Shown here: one piece after another, positions 36,801 to 51,800 of the stretch | How the letters are laid out: each line of letters starts with the position of its first letter | Numbering within the stretch: position 1 is the stretch's first letter | Assembly (NCBI GenBank): GCA_021014325.1 | Contig: CM037463.1 | Location: forward strand, 4,707,001 to 4,771,000 | DNA length: 64,000 nt | DNA from: Plazaster borealis | Lineage: Eukaryota > Echinodermata > Asteroidea > Forcipulatida > Labidiasteridae | Reading direction: 5' to 3' | Notes under the pieces: model-generated | Databases searched by the model: none | Told to the model about the DNA's origin: nothing | Seen by the model: the letters and a program-made list of their open reading frames with translations, nothing else | Position numbers and translations under genes: made by a program

Positions 36801-39800
36801 CCCACCGTGGGTTTGAATCCCTATGGGTAAGTACAAATTTCACCCTTACAAAATGTTGGCTATGTGAACTGGTGCATGACCTGTGTTATACGACGGGTCT
36901 GCACCATTTTCTCAAAGGCCAAAAATGCTTCTTGTCAGGCTTGGTCACATAATTTGGTACGCCCTTTAAGTTCTTTAATATAATATCTCTATGATTGAAG
37001 TTAATTTCATTTCATTTTGTTATTAAATCTGGTTGTGAAGCCAAGGACTCTCTGGTGCACCTGGCCACTCGGCAAACTGACCTGAATGCTGTCGCCGGAT
37101 GCAACGTTGAAGGAAGCATCAAAGTCAACCCTGATGTGGTAACCCATCTCTGCCATGAGGACCCAGACGCATTCCTCGTTAGCGCCGTACGCACTGGGGA
37201 AGTTGTTCGACTTGAATGTACCGGTGTTCCCGTGGAAGGTACCACCACAGCCTACAATTATGGTATAAAGAAAAAATAACAGAGATAAACAAAACTCACA
37301 TCAGCAAAATCAATCATTGCACTTCTGGGACCTTCTGAATGACCAGATTCACCTGCTGTCTCAGTGACGTTCACGTCACTCCAACACTATTACCTACCCC
37401 CTGGTCTCTGGGCCATTGATTTCATTCCTTAGAGGGATTGTATACGTTTGGTAATTGGAACCCGCTGTTTGTTTCAATCCTATATAGTTGTAGATATTAT
37501 TATCATAAAACTAACCTGGGAAAACTTCATTTCAAAAGGTGGTAGTGTTTTTGAGATATTGCCGAAAATCTGGAGCGGTTATGTCCAAGCAGGAATAATA
37601 ATCTGCAATTGGAATACACAATCTGAGAAACGTTACTGCAGTATTGCTTCTCAGATTCAATTCTTTTAGATAAGCAGTGATTATCTTTTCCATAACCGCA
37701 GTACTTCTAAGTCAAAAGTTTCTCAAAATGCATTATACTATTCAAAGCTGCTGCACTTCTTACCAAGTAAGTTTTTATAGCCATTAATTTTCAGAGTCAT
37801 TACCAAACGTATACAGACCCTTTAAACCATCTCAGCGTCCTGGGGAGTATACAGCCTGTGCTGCCAAGTGAGTTAGCGCACCAAGCTGAATCAATTACAA
37901 GAACCATCTCTGTCCCCACAGGTACCCATTAACCCCTGGGTGACGAGAAGCAATTATAGTTAAGTGTCTTGCTCAAGGACACAAGTGTCATGACCGGGAT
38001 TCGAACCCACATCCTGATGACTTAGCCACCAGAACTTGAGTCCGACACACTAAACCGCTCGGCCACGACAACTTTTATTTTCTCTTTCGAATTTTCTTGT
38101 AAGGATGGCACCGTGCTCAAGATTACAGCATACCTCTTGTGTCTGTACTCCACTCCAACCGGAATCCACCTGCGGACTCGCTACTGTCTGTCATGAAGAC
38201 CATCATGACTTCATTGCTGGAGGTGGTGATGGACGGCGGCGCCGTACTACCACACCACGGATTCTCACCGGAGATCTGTGGAGATTCGAAGGTGCCTCCA
38301 TTGCGGACCGAGAGGTAGTCATACTGGCACTTTGGATGAAGCTCGATGTCAAAAGATGTAAAGGTCAGCTGTGGGGGAATGAAGAGACGGAGTTGGAGTT
38401 GAACCAATAACCGCTTGTTTACTACACCAAGTTAACTCAGCCATCCAAATCTAAAAACTGTGACGACAAAATGTACAAATCTTTCTTGACATCTTTCTTA
38501 CCGTGACAGTGGTTCCTGCTGGAGCTTGAATGAGCCAGGCACAGTGGTCGTTATGATCGTAGACTTGAGGGAAGTTGGGACTAGTGATCACTCCACTGCT
38601 ACCAGTAACTACTCCACCACATCCTGATCAGGGAAAAAACAACAACCAAAAAACAAAAAACCCAAATTATCAGTTTGAAGAGTTTCTCCCTCAGTCGATC
38701 AGAACCTAATTTCATGAGGCTGCTTTGCACAGAAAAAACTTTTGCTTAGCAGAATTGGGTTACCAGCCAAAATACAAGGTAATGTATATTGTTTGTGGCT
38801 GGTTCTCTGCTAATTTCTGCTTAAAAGAAAAATTAATTGCTAAGCACCCTTAAAAAAGAAATGGGCCTTGTAAGCAAAAGTGCATTTAACAAACCATCAA
38901 GAAGATTTGACAGTGCTGGTGTGTACGCCTACACAATGGATTTCCATCGTTACGTCCCTGATCTGCTTACAAGAACTGCTGTCAAGTTAGCGGGCCTTTT
39001 GCTTTGCTTACGGTAAGCAGTGTTTATGAAATAAAATATATGCTAGGGGCTGCTCCATAACGTCTGTTAACGTCCCCAGAAGAGCATACTAAGCAAAGCA
39101 TTGCAATACCACTGGGTTTATTTTACACCTATTGCCACTCATTTAGGGATGGAATTACATTATGTAAACACAAACTTTATGTTCTAGAATTTTATTTTAA
39201 AGGAAGTGGAAAGCTTCTACTCCAAATGTTTTCTGGTATAATGTGAATGCTCTCTGGTAACTGTGAATACACTGTAGTTACTGTGAATACATTGGTAACT
39301 TTGAAAGCTCTCTACTAACTGCGAATACCCTCTAGTAATTGTGAGTACTCTCTAGTAATTGTGAATGCCCTCTAGTAATTGTGAATGCCCTCTAGTAATT
39401 GTGAATACCCTCTAGTAACTGGGAATATTCTTTGGTAACTTTGAATACTCTCTAGTAACTGGGAATATTCTTTGGTAACTTTGAATACCCTCTAGTAACT
39501 GGGAATATTCTTTGGTAACTTTGAATACTCTCTAGTAACTGTGAATATTCTCTGGTAACTTTGAATACTCTCTAGTAACTGTGAATGTTCTCTGGAAACT
39601 TTGAATACTCTCTAGTAACTGTGAATATTCTTTGGTAACTTTGAATACTCTCTAGTAACTGGGAATATTCTCTGGTAACTTTGAATACTCTAGTAACTGT
39701 GAATATTCTCTGGTAACTTTGAATACTCTCTAGTAACTGTGAATATTCTCTGGTAACTTTGAATACTCTCTAGTAACTGTGAATATTCTCTGGAAACTTT

Positions 39801-42800
39801 GAATACTCTCTAGTAACTGGGAATATTCTCTGGTAACTTTGAATACTCTCTAGTAACTGTGAATATTCTCTGGAAACTTTGAATACTCTCTAGTAACTGT
39901 GAATATTCTCTGGAAACTTTGAATACTCTCTAGTAACTGTGAATATTCTCTGGTAACTTTGAATACTCTCTAGTAACTGTGAATATTCTCTGGTAACTTT
40001 GAATACTCTCTAGTAACTGGGAATATTCTCTGGTTACTTTGAATACTCTCTAGTAACTGTGACTGCTCTGTAGTAAGAATGAACACTCTGGTAGCTTAAT
40101 CAACTTACGAGATGCAGCATAAGTTATCTTGAAGCCTGCTCCAATCTGTGTGTTGTCCGTGATGAAACGTACAATGGCTGATGCCTGGGGCATAACGATG
40201 GGGTCAGGGACTGTGGGCCCACAGAACGTTCCCACAGGGTCTGCGCTAGAGTCACTACCTGCAGAGAACACAAACGTCAAAATCAACATCAACAACTTCC
40301 AGGAGGAATAGCATTCACGTTTAATGCTGGAAAGAGCAAGTTCTGCTTTAGTGCGGTGTATTTCGTATACATAGTTCAGGATATATGCCATCTTTACGGG
40401 CAATTTGGGTTTTGGGGCTTTGAGTCGTATAAAGCATTCTAATTCTTCTACACAGCCAAGTTGTTCACCGATCAATCATGCAAGGAATTTGATAACAATT
40501 CCTGCATGCCGCACACAGTATTTTCTGCATAACGCATACGATAACGCACACTTGTGCGTTAAAAAAACAGAAATCAATGCCTGTAAAGATGGACTTTAAA
40601 AAGTGGTAACAACAGAGTTACAAACGAATCACGCGACGTTTCGTGCTACTGTTATACAAAATGTGCATCACGCTAATAGTTTGGACCAAAATGCGCTGTA
40701 TTCAAAAAGCTGTGAACATGTTTGCTTCAATTTGTGCGAACAATAATTTCTGCAGAATCAGGAGGAGTTGGCAGCTCTGTGGTATGACGAGTACCAGTGA
40801 CAACCTACCTGCATAGACCACCACAGAATCATAACGACAGTTGGTTCCTGCCTCAATGTCGAACCCAGCATCAAAGGTCAGGTAGAGGGACGAGTTGGTG
40901 AGGGCGCTGTTGCCCAAGAGCCACCGACAGTTCAAGTTATTGGTGTAGTTGAGGCTGCCGTAACCGATGCTGGAGAATGTACCCTGACTGCCGGGTGAAA
41001 TGTCGATCTGGGCACCGCATTCTGAACAAATTGAGAAACAAATATACATTCTAATAATAATAATAATGATAATAATAATAATAATATAACGTATTTGTAT
41101 AGCGCCTACTGCAGGCCAGCCTCTAAGCGCTTTAAGGTATTTGTTCTTGCAAGGTATGTGGAGCCACGTTTTGAAGTATGAGGCCTGTTCATTTATAGCA
41201 CGATGTAATGGTTTACAAGGTGCTTTGGCGCAATACATGTATGCAGCCAATCCAACCAGGAACACCGGGGCGAACCCCTTCTCTTTACGATAAGTGCACT
41301 GGGTTCTTTTACGTGCATTACACAACACACGGGACCAACGGCTTTACGTCCCATCCGAAGAACGAAGCATGTGGTTAAGTGTCTTGCTTAAGGACACAAG
41401 TGTCACGACTGGGATTCGAACCCACACTCTGCTGATCAGAAACACCAGAGCTTGAGTTCGGTGTTCTTATCCGCTCGGCCACGACACGCCACAACTTTCC
41501 GTGGCATTTGCCAACCAGTGAGTTGTCCGATCATTCAAAACCCTTGTACGGTGACACGGATTTGTGTATTGCGTACATGCATTTACCACATGATATCATA
41601 TTGCAGGCTGTGATTCAAAAGTGCATCTACGATTCAAAACCATGTGGAGGAAATGTAATGGTCAGACAGCAGGACGGCTTTTAAATAACAATTTTTTTAT
41701 ACACACAAAAAGACAAAACAAAAACAAAAACACACGGTTCTTTTCCTTATTTGTCAGAAATGGACAATGTACCTTTGGACTGTTTTTCTCAAGATTACTT
41801 GTTTCTTATTCTGAGCAATACTTTTTGCTCATGAAAAAAAAGAAAAAAGAAGAAGCGAGTGAGCGACCAGGGCCCAATTTAATTATGCTTAACACCTTTC
41901 AGCTAAGCAAAAATAAGCAGGATACCAGTCACAAATTGTACATGTGACATGGTACTTTGGCTGGTAGCCTTATTCTGGTGAGCATAATTTTGTTGTGCTT
42001 AGCTACTTTTTGTGCTTAAGCAGCTCTATGAAATTGGGCCAAGTCTTCAACCATCTTGGGCCAACCATGCATGCCAATGTTTTCAACGGTCATACAAAGA
42101 GTATGGTGGTTGGGGGCAAGGGTCAGAGACTGTGTACCACTTTAGAAGGTGGATATAAACATTGACATTTCTACAGTACAATCAATAGAGGAAGGAGGAA
42201 ACACAAAGATGAAAAAAGGGCATGGGAGGGTGGTGCCAATAAGTACTTTGGGGAAGGGGAACAAACTTAAAAGTAGTTCTCTCTGTACAACCTTGTAAGT
42301 TTCCATGAACCGCTAAGATTCATCAAGACTAATTACTCTTAATTGTGAAAGCAGTGTCACAATGAAAATCACTATGGTGATATCGACAACTCATCTTAAA
42401 GCACATGTGTAACATTGGTAATTGTCGAAGACCAGTATCCACGCTTGATGTGACCCAATAAACACATGGAATAACAAAACTGTGAAAGTTTAAGCTCAAT
42501 CAGTGATTGGAGTCACAAGAAAAAAAGTGGAAAAACAATCTTAAATGCTTTCAATTGTTTTCAAACATCGGGTTTTGGACTTGCAAGATCAGAACTAATT
42601 GATATACTCATTATTTCAAAAAGCTATTGCATTTCAAGCAAAAATATTTCAAAGGGAGTTTCCCACCATGACCATGTAAGTTGTGTGCAAATCTGTAAAC
42701 ATTTATATTTTTACTCTTACCAATGTTATACACACCCTTTAAGATAATTAATAGTTGAGTGATTTTGCGCCCGTCAGGGTCACTATCTCAACAGTGGAAC

Positions 42801-45800
42801 CAATTTTGTTTTTGTCAGAGAGTGAAAGGCTCTTCTCGAGACGCTTACGAGATTGATCTTGGGAATCGTATCGGGCCGAGAATCCCCCGAATGCAATGCT
42901 GCCATCGGTGGTGAAGACGACGCGCATGGTGTTACCGGTAGAGGCTATTCCCTGTGGGGCCGTGTTGCCGCAGTAACGGCCAAAGCTAGGAGCGTCACTC
43001 TCCAATCCATTGAAGACCTGAACAGACAAGAATGATTATTATCTTGATTATTACAACGGTTTGCCGAAGAGCACACATTGGTAGTGAGATAATCAGCTTG
43101 CCATCAAAGCAGTTTAAAATTATTCAGAAATAAACAAGAAGTTTGTTTCTAAAAAAAATACACAGATTATGATTTTCGGTTTGCCTTTCTTGAATTGTAA
43201 TCCTGTATATTTAATCCACAAGTTGTTAACTGTAAAAATAGTTGATGTTTTTGTGATCATTCATGTAAACACCCTTAAAAATGAAACAAAAATATTGATG
43301 AAAAAAACCCACAACAGTTAGTGATTAAAAAATAAAATAAAAAAGTTTCACCTCAATGTAGTCAAAATTACAGCTCTGTCCGTTTCCTTCCAGTTCAAAG
43401 TCGTCAAATGCAAGCGTGACTGCTTGTCCCAAAGCGACCGTGATGCGCCATTCACAGACACGTGAGTGGGCGTATTGCTGGGGGTAGCTGGGAGACGTGA
43501 AGGACCCTGTTGCTGTGGACAGGTCTCCTCCACAGACTGAGGGGTTGGGCGAAAAAAAACAGAAAAGAAAACAGCATTATTCACAAAGGCAGCCTTTAAC
43601 CGGTCTACATATCTATAAAACTCACCAACCAAAGTTAAGAAGAGTGGACAAATACGACAAACTAATGTTTTCAGCACCTATTGCTAATTGGAATGATCAT
43701 ATTTAAAAGGGTGTGCTGAGGGAGGACCTTTTAGTATGTTAGTGCGGGTGGTTTTTAATTGAATGTTTAACTGAATTTTTATTTTGTTTATTTCCTGCTT
43801 CATGGTTTTTTTAAGTTGTTCTTTTGGTACCAGTTTTTGGTGTGGCTTTAGAGGGTTTTAAGTCCATTCGTGTTGGGCTTTGGGGATCACTTCGGACCTT
43901 GTCTTGTTTGGGTTTTTAAATGTTTGTCCCTGCCTCCTGTTTTTATGGTGTTTTATAGGTGCTGTTTTTGCAAGGTTTTGGATTTGCTTTTGTTTTAATG
44001 TTTACCGTTAATGTGATTTTAATAGTGTTTGAGTGCAATCTCCTTTTTATAATTATATAATTATATTTTTATCATTGGCAGGGGTCCGGTTGTACACATC
44101 TTAAGATGACAGTTTGTATACTTTTGTATAACCTTGACAGCCCCTGTCCAACTTGTAATCATTGTGTATATGTCTAAAGATTTAAAATAAAATAAAATAA
44201 ACAAATAAATATACATTGGTAAGAGTAAAAATATAAATATTCACGGATTTGCACACAACTAACATGGCGTAAAGAAGGTCGTGGTGGGAAACTTCCCTTG
44301 AAATATTTTTGCTTGAAATGCATTAGTTTTTGCGAAATGAGTAAAACAATTAGTTTCGATCTTGCAAGTCAAAAACTCAATGTTTGAAAACAGTGAAAAC
44401 ATTTAAGGTTTTTCCCCACTTCTTGCTCGTGACTTCAATGACCGATTGAGCTTAAACTTTCACAGGTTTGTTATTTCATGTATATGTTGGGTCACATCAA
44501 GTGTGGATACTGGTCTTAGACAATTACCAATGTGACACATTTGCTTTAACCATGGTTTTAAGGGCCTGCTTCAGAGGCTGAACAAGTAGGAATTTTATTT
44601 AGATGTAAAAAAAAAGAAAAAAAAGCAAAAAACAATAAAAAACACACTGCGGAGCCAGTCTCTCTAAAAGCCATGTTTGTGTGTGTTTAGCGTAGTGAGA
44701 CACGTACTGTAGAATGTATGCTGTACAAGGTGCATTGTGTCTGTGTGTACATACTGTAATGCTTCATGTATATGTCATTACCGTGGAGCCAGACTTCATT
44801 CACCCTATGACGCATGTGTTGTATCAAACTTATATGCACAATGACTGGATACATTTATTTATCTTGTATTCAGAGTGATTTTTTTTTTTATACAGGGAAG
44901 TTTCAAGAACGACTAGATTTTTGTTTTTAAATATGAAGAAATCCATGGATCCGGGGAGGAGTTGCATCCCTGACAAATTGTGTCAATGTTACAAAGAACC
45001 GAGTAGGTGTATGGGTAACAACTATGTGAATATAATAACTTCTCCAAAGGTTATCAACATTAAATGTTAATAAATATAAGAGACGCCTAATAAAATTTGG
45101 CTCAGCGACATTACCTTCTTCGCTGGACTGGAAGCTGAGGCTAAATCCAGCCCCCGCTTGGGAGGCGTCGGTTGTGAAACGGACAACCGCGTAGTTTGAT
45201 GACGAGTCAAAGTTTACGGGGGCACTTGATCCGCACACCCTGGCCAACTCAAACGCTGGAAGAGTAAACAGAAATATTAAGAGCGGTAAACACATTATTT
45301 TAAACTGACAAAATATAAACAAAATGCCACTTGGGGCTGGTAAGAAAATAGGACATTTCTGTTATAGTTTCTCAGCGTTCTCCCTCAAAGGTAGGGTCAT
45401 AGATTGGTAAATATCAGTCCCGTAGTGTCAGGCCGGGTCTGAGGTCATCGGGCAGCACGCTCTATGTTCCTCTGACCCGTTTATCCAGCTATGGGGATAG
45501 GGCCTTTAGTAACATTTCATCCCGCCTCTGGAACTCTCTGCCTCAACATCTCAAGGACACACATGACATCTCACGATTCCAACAACCTCTCAAAACCCAT
45601 CTCTTTAGATTAGCCTTTAAACATAACGAGTGAAATTTTCTTCTTGTTCTTGACCAGCGCCTTTGAATGTCACACAGATAAAGTGCGCTTTAAAAATGCT
45701 GTATTATTATTATTGTTATTAAATACTTCAAAAATTATTGACCATCAAAACTTACTTGGTATTAGAAGCACTGCAGCTGTTGAAAGTATAAACTATTTTG

Positions 45801-48800
45801 AGAGAGGGATTCCCTTTGAAGTAAAAATATGGCTTGGATAAATTTCCACCCCAAAGAAAGATTGAAGAGGTAGGCAAGAAAGAAAAACAACCAATCACCT
45901 GATGAATTTCTGCCATCGTAGACTCGCAAGACGTCACCAGAGGAGCAGTCTGCTGCACTATTGATGACATTGAAGTTGGTATCAAATGAGAAGGTGATGA
46001 AGTGACCGTCGGGGGCGCGGACCGTCCACATACAATCTAAATTGCTGCCATAATTGTTGGGATAGCTGGGAGAGGTGATGACGCCACTGGTACCGGAGAC
46101 TGTACCACCGCAGGTAGCTGGAGTATCAAAAAGAAAGGTGGAGTAGAGCGTTTGATCAAATCTGTCATTCCAACACCCCCCCCCTCCACTTATCAGTGAC
46201 ATCAGGATTTAAAGGTATCGTACACGTTTGGTAATGACTCAAAACAAATATTAGCATAAAAACTTACTTGGTAACAAGCAACGGAGAGCTGTTGATAGTA
46301 TAAAACATTGTAGGAAACGACTCCCTCTGAAGTAACGTAGTTTTTGAGAAAGAGGTATAATTTCTCACTAACATAATAAAAACTTCTTGCAAGAAGTTTT
46401 TATTCCTATCTGAAAGCACACAAAATTGTACAACAAGGGTGTTTTTTCTTTCATCATTTTCTTGCATTTTCGATGACCAATTGAGACCAAATTTTCACAG
46501 GCTTGTTATTTTATGCATATGTTGGGATACACTAAGTGAGAACACTGGTCTTTGACAATTTCCAAACGTGTTCAGTGTCTTTAAATCAATGTGTATTCAC
46601 CACTTCACGTCGGATGACACGTATATTCGCCAAATTTGTTTTGGACCGGCCTACGGTTTATTACGGCCGGAATAACTTCGGAAAGCCCCTCAATTTTTTG
46701 CTCACAGACCATGGTGATTACATCTAGAAGTTTATTTTACATAATTCTTATTCCTTCTGATCACTTGATGCCGAATAACGTCTTACCCATGATTTTTTTA
46801 AACTGAGTTACTGTGGACGATGTTTCGGAACATTTTCTAACGTCCTCTTTTGGTTGGGTCGATCATTGTTGGTTGACGTTTAATTACGCCCGGACATTCC
46901 ATTGTGTAGTTGGCAGAGTCGAGTGCATAGCTTCATTTCCCCCATACAAAGAGGGACAAAGGGTTCTGGAATTCATGCTCAAAATCTCCCTATTGTGTAA
47001 TCCCCAATTCCAGACCTTCGTCCTTTTGTTGCGCCGTATCTTGTGGCAAAAACTTGGCTGCTTCATGCATTTTATGAGAGTGTTTGTTGTCTTTATTGTA
47101 TTTAGTCAGGGTTTCATTGCGATCAGGATATTCTCTAATAACGGTAGTTTGAACAAAAACAAAAAATCAAGTGCAGAGGCATAATAAAAGTGGTGTAAAA
47201 ATGGGTTACAGGGTCTGTATACGTTTGGTAATTACAAAATAAAATGAATGGCAATAAAAACTTACTTGGTAAGAAGTACAGCAGCTTCAGATAGTATTAA
47301 GCATTTTGAGAAAAATTTCACTTTGAAGTAATGTGGTTATGGAAAAAGATATCAGTTTTTATCCACCAAAATTTGAATCTAAATTGTATTCAAATTGAAG
47401 ATTATTCTTCCTGCGTGGACATAACCGCTCCAGATTTTCGGCAATATCTCAAAAACGCTACCACCTTTTGAAATAAAATTTTCACAGCTTAGTTTATGGT
47501 ATATATCTACAACTATATAGGATTGAAACTAACAGTGGGTTCCAATTACCAAATGTATACAACCCCTTTGAATACCCTCTAGCATCTACTTCTCCGATAT
47601 GACAACTTACCAATCGTGGCCGTGACTTTGAAGCCTGGGTGTGCCACACTGGCGTCAGTACGGAACCTCAGGACCGCTGCGTTGCCTGAAGTAGTGACGG
47701 TGTCAGGCACTGTCGTGCCGCACAGTTTACTCAGCTGGTTGGAATTCTGGTCAGCGCCGTCGAGCACTTGAAGATAATCAAAGTCACAGCTGAACAAGGT
47801 GAAGAAGAAGGAACAAAATAGTCAGGGAAAGATGGCGGTCGTAAAAGACACGACGCAACATTGTAAAAGAAAGAAGACATATAGTTAGGGAGGAATGCAA
47901 AAGATCGTTCTTTTTCATATGCTGGACCATCTCTTTGGAATGCTCTTCCACTGAACCTCAGACTAGTAGACACTCTCTCCAGCTTCAAAACTAACTTGAA
48001 AACACACTTGTTCAGTCTAGGCTTCAAGTACCTTCAGAAGCAGAGTTCTTTTTCTATGCGCCAGGAGTGTCTTTCTGACAGACATGGCGCACTACAAATG
48101 TCCATTACTATTATTACTACTATTAAATTAAACGTGGCTTTTGACTTGCGACCCCGAACAAAGATATTGAAAAAATAGGGAGATCGCCAACATAGGGCTA
48201 GATGGCTCAGTTGGTAGAGTCCGGACTCTATCTTTTGGAAAATGAGTGGATCACAAAACTGAATTTGACCTTGGAGCCCCTCTTGAAATAATGGTTTGCA
48301 CTGAGCCAGGAATTTATTGTGCTTGTTCCTATACATCCTACATTTGATTGCTGTAGTCTTAACAGGAAATAACGATTTCAGGAGACTTCAACTGCTATTT
48401 TCTCGACTTCGTACGCATTTCAAACAACCTATTTTTCTCAGGAGTATTGGTGATGATATTAATTTTAAAATCAGTGAGGCTTCGGAATAGAAACGTTCAA
48501 TTACTGTTAAACATAAACAAGTCAAGACTTCACCTGAAATGGGGTTCGATGTAGAACGGCGACGCAAAGTCCATCTGTATGGCCTCACTAGAGGGCGCCG
48601 TCACAACCCAGATGCACTCTATGTTGAGTGGATAGTTGTTCGGGTAGTTGGGGGACATGATCTCACTGCTTGGGATGGCATCGGTCAGGGTCACCTGTCC
48701 ACCACAGCCTGGGACAATGACAACCAACAAAATTACAGAGGGAACGAAAAAGTCTGATCGACCTGCTATATTTTTTTCAGCGGAAGTAAATTTATAAGAA

Positions 48801-51800
48801 AGTAACTTTACAGAAGAGGGGACAGGGCTTGTAGCGACTTATGCTGGCACCTTTTGGTTTAATGCATTGGGTGAATCATGTTGCAAGAACACATATTCGT
48901 TGTCTCTGCTGGCCAAATGCCTCTTAATGTGTTTGTATACGTTTGGTAATTACTCATAAAATTAATGGCATTAAAAACTTACTTGGTAAGAAGTAAAACA
49001 GCTTCTGATCGTATAAAGCATTTTGAAAAACATTTGACTTTGAAGTAATGTGGTTATGGAAAAAGATATCAGTTTTTGTCAAAACAAAATTGAATCTGAG
49101 AAGTGTTTCTGTCAGAAACGTTTCTCAGATTGTGTATTCCAATTGCAGATTATTCTTCCTGCGTGGACATAAACACTCAAAAACGCAATATCTCAAAATA
49201 CTACCACCCTTTGCAATGAAATTTTCACAGATATAGTTTTATGGTATATATCTATAACTATAGGATTGAAACAAACAGTGGGTTCCAATTACCAAACGTA
49301 TACAATCCCTTTAAAACATCAACATTCTCACCAAGTGGTCACGCTGCCTCGTGAATTCCTTCCCAAAGGTGCTCCGTATTGCATTTAATATATATTTATT
49401 GGTTTATTTCATAAAAACATTAAAAAGGAATGAACAGTATGACAACCGATAGGGTTGAATTGCACTAGAACATGTACAATAATGGACAGATTAATCAAAC
49501 GGCTTTAGGCTGGATTTCACAAAGCACTAAAGATTCATCATAAATTCAGTTTCCAATATTACCATAGTGATTTGTACTGTGACATCACACTCTGCTTAGC
49601 AATTAAAGATTGATACACAGCTTAAGATCAATCTTTGGCTTTTTTTAAAAAAAATCTGGTCCTGGTCCAATATAAATGAATATCTGTTGATTGCAAATAT
49701 TAAGGTATGGATGGTCTGGTGAAATTTCCAGCTGATTTGGTGAAAAGGCAAGCAGCAGGGCCCAATTTCATAGAGCTGCTTAAGCAGAAAATATTGCTTA
49801 ACAATCTTTTGCTTTTCAGGATACCAGTCACAAATTGTACAATGACATGGTAGGTTGGCTGGTAACCTTATTCTGGTAAGCATATTTTTGTTGTGCTTAG
49901 CTACTTTTTGTGCTTTTTGGGCCCTGCTTACAAACTCAAAACAACTTAAGCACAGTCTCAAAATAAAGCGCTGGTTGGGTGGAGGATGGTGGGGCAGGGG
50001 TGTGGGATTTCTGTTTTGTCCTGTGTACTGACCTTGTTGCATGGCGTGGTACGTCAGACTAAAGCCCCTGGCTCCTCCACTGTTGTCAGATCGGAAACTA
50101 ACAGTCAACATGTTACCACTGGTTTCCATGGCAGCGGGTGCCCTCGTACCGCAGTAACGGCCGGTTGCAGACGACCCAAGAGGTGGAGAGGACACGTCGC
50201 CACCATTCAACACCTAAGAACCGATTAAATAATACACAGTTACAATATAGCGCTTTTCACTCCCGATGGGTGTCTCAAAGCGCTCAGTATTTTTCCTACA
50301 AGGTAAGTGGAGTTACGTGTTGAAGTATGAGACCTATTCCTTTGCATAGCACCATCTAATGGTTTACAAGGTGCTGATTCAGCAAATCTTGAATAAGTTT
50401 GTTGACTCCAATTATTATTATAATACTTTATTTTGGGAGGTGGGCAAGTGTTGGTAGCTTGGAACAGACTTAGTGGGTACAACAACAATTCTTGGAGATG
50501 TGAGCATGCCCAGGACCACTTCAACAAGGGGACATTGCGTGTTGTATCTGCTGCCACCTAGAGTCTCTCAGTCAAATATTAACCTCCCACTAATGGATAT
50601 TGTGAGTATCGTTAACAAACAATTTTGTTAATTTATATACTCACTTTGGTGTGTTTACACTGGTACCACATCTCATTTTTATCATTTCACTGTGTTTGAA
50701 CATGTCCTGAAAAAAACTTCTCAACGAACTCACTCTCATTGTCAAGAAAAGACTTCTAAAGGCATTATACAGGATTGGTAGAGCTGAACAAATAGTCGCA
50801 GACAGTGTTTACGTTTTGTGTTATAAACCATTTACTCAAAATGTGAAAATTTGGGCTTAATTTGTTGTGTCAGTCAGGAGAAATAGTGACAAACCATAAA
50901 CCATTTTCAGCATGTAAACACATTGTCCTTTTTTCAGCTGTTAAGTTCTTTTAAAGGTTTTCAGATACGATTTCTCGAATAGGACTTTATTTCAGAGGGA
51001 AATTTTTCCAAAAAAAAAATGTTTCTAGTATGACCTTCATAAGCAGCAAGCTTTCAGACTATAAATTGAGACAATGATGTTTTGTAATCCTGTATAATAC
51101 CTTTAAAATAGCTGTACTGTCTGCAATGTGACACATGTCAAAATGTAAGAGCTTCTTGTAAAGAGACTAACCTGAACATAGTCATTGACACAGTTTGTGC
51201 TCGACTGGATGTTAAAATCAGACAAGAATGTGACCGTGATGGTAGAACCACTCGATGCTTCAATGACCCAGGTGCAGTCTTGGTTGTTGGTGTAGATGGC
51301 CGGGTATTGAGGGCTGGTGATCACGCCCAACTGACTGTTGATGTAACCACCGCAGACTGCAAAAGAAAACAGTGGTGAACAAGATTTGGTGGAAGTTGCT
51401 CGAAGTTTGAATCAATCCGAGGTGGAGATTTTTTGGAGGTTTTCCTGAAATAGGAATGCTCAGGAATGGGAATGCTCAGGAAGTTTTTCAAGTTTCCTGA
51501 AAGGGGAATGCTTAGGAAGTTTTTCAAGTTTCCTGGAATGGGAAGGATTTGGAACTCTCTCTGATAATGGGGGAATGGTTCGTGGCTGTCTGGAGTAGAA
51601 AAATAAAGATTTTACATGAATACTTTGGGAAATACCTCAAGAAGGAATAACAGGGAAGTTGTTTTCATCAGTCTCAGATGGGAATGCTCAAGAAAGTTTC
51701 CTAGAATGGGAATGATTTGGAATTTTGGTTTGACAATGCGGGAATGATTCGTGCTGTCCGAAGTAGAAAAGTGAAGATTCTACATGGGGTATGAACACTT

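Noticed and set aside
39236..40095. CRISPR-like array
   Set aside because: Units are contiguous with no unique spacers, in a eukaryotic intron; it is a minisatellite.
42748..42848. Extension of exon 18 to the TAA, giving an end to the protein
   Set aside because: A good phase 1 donor (TCT-C|GTAAGC) lies at the domain end, the frame joins exon 19 exactly, and the extra residues look like translated intron.
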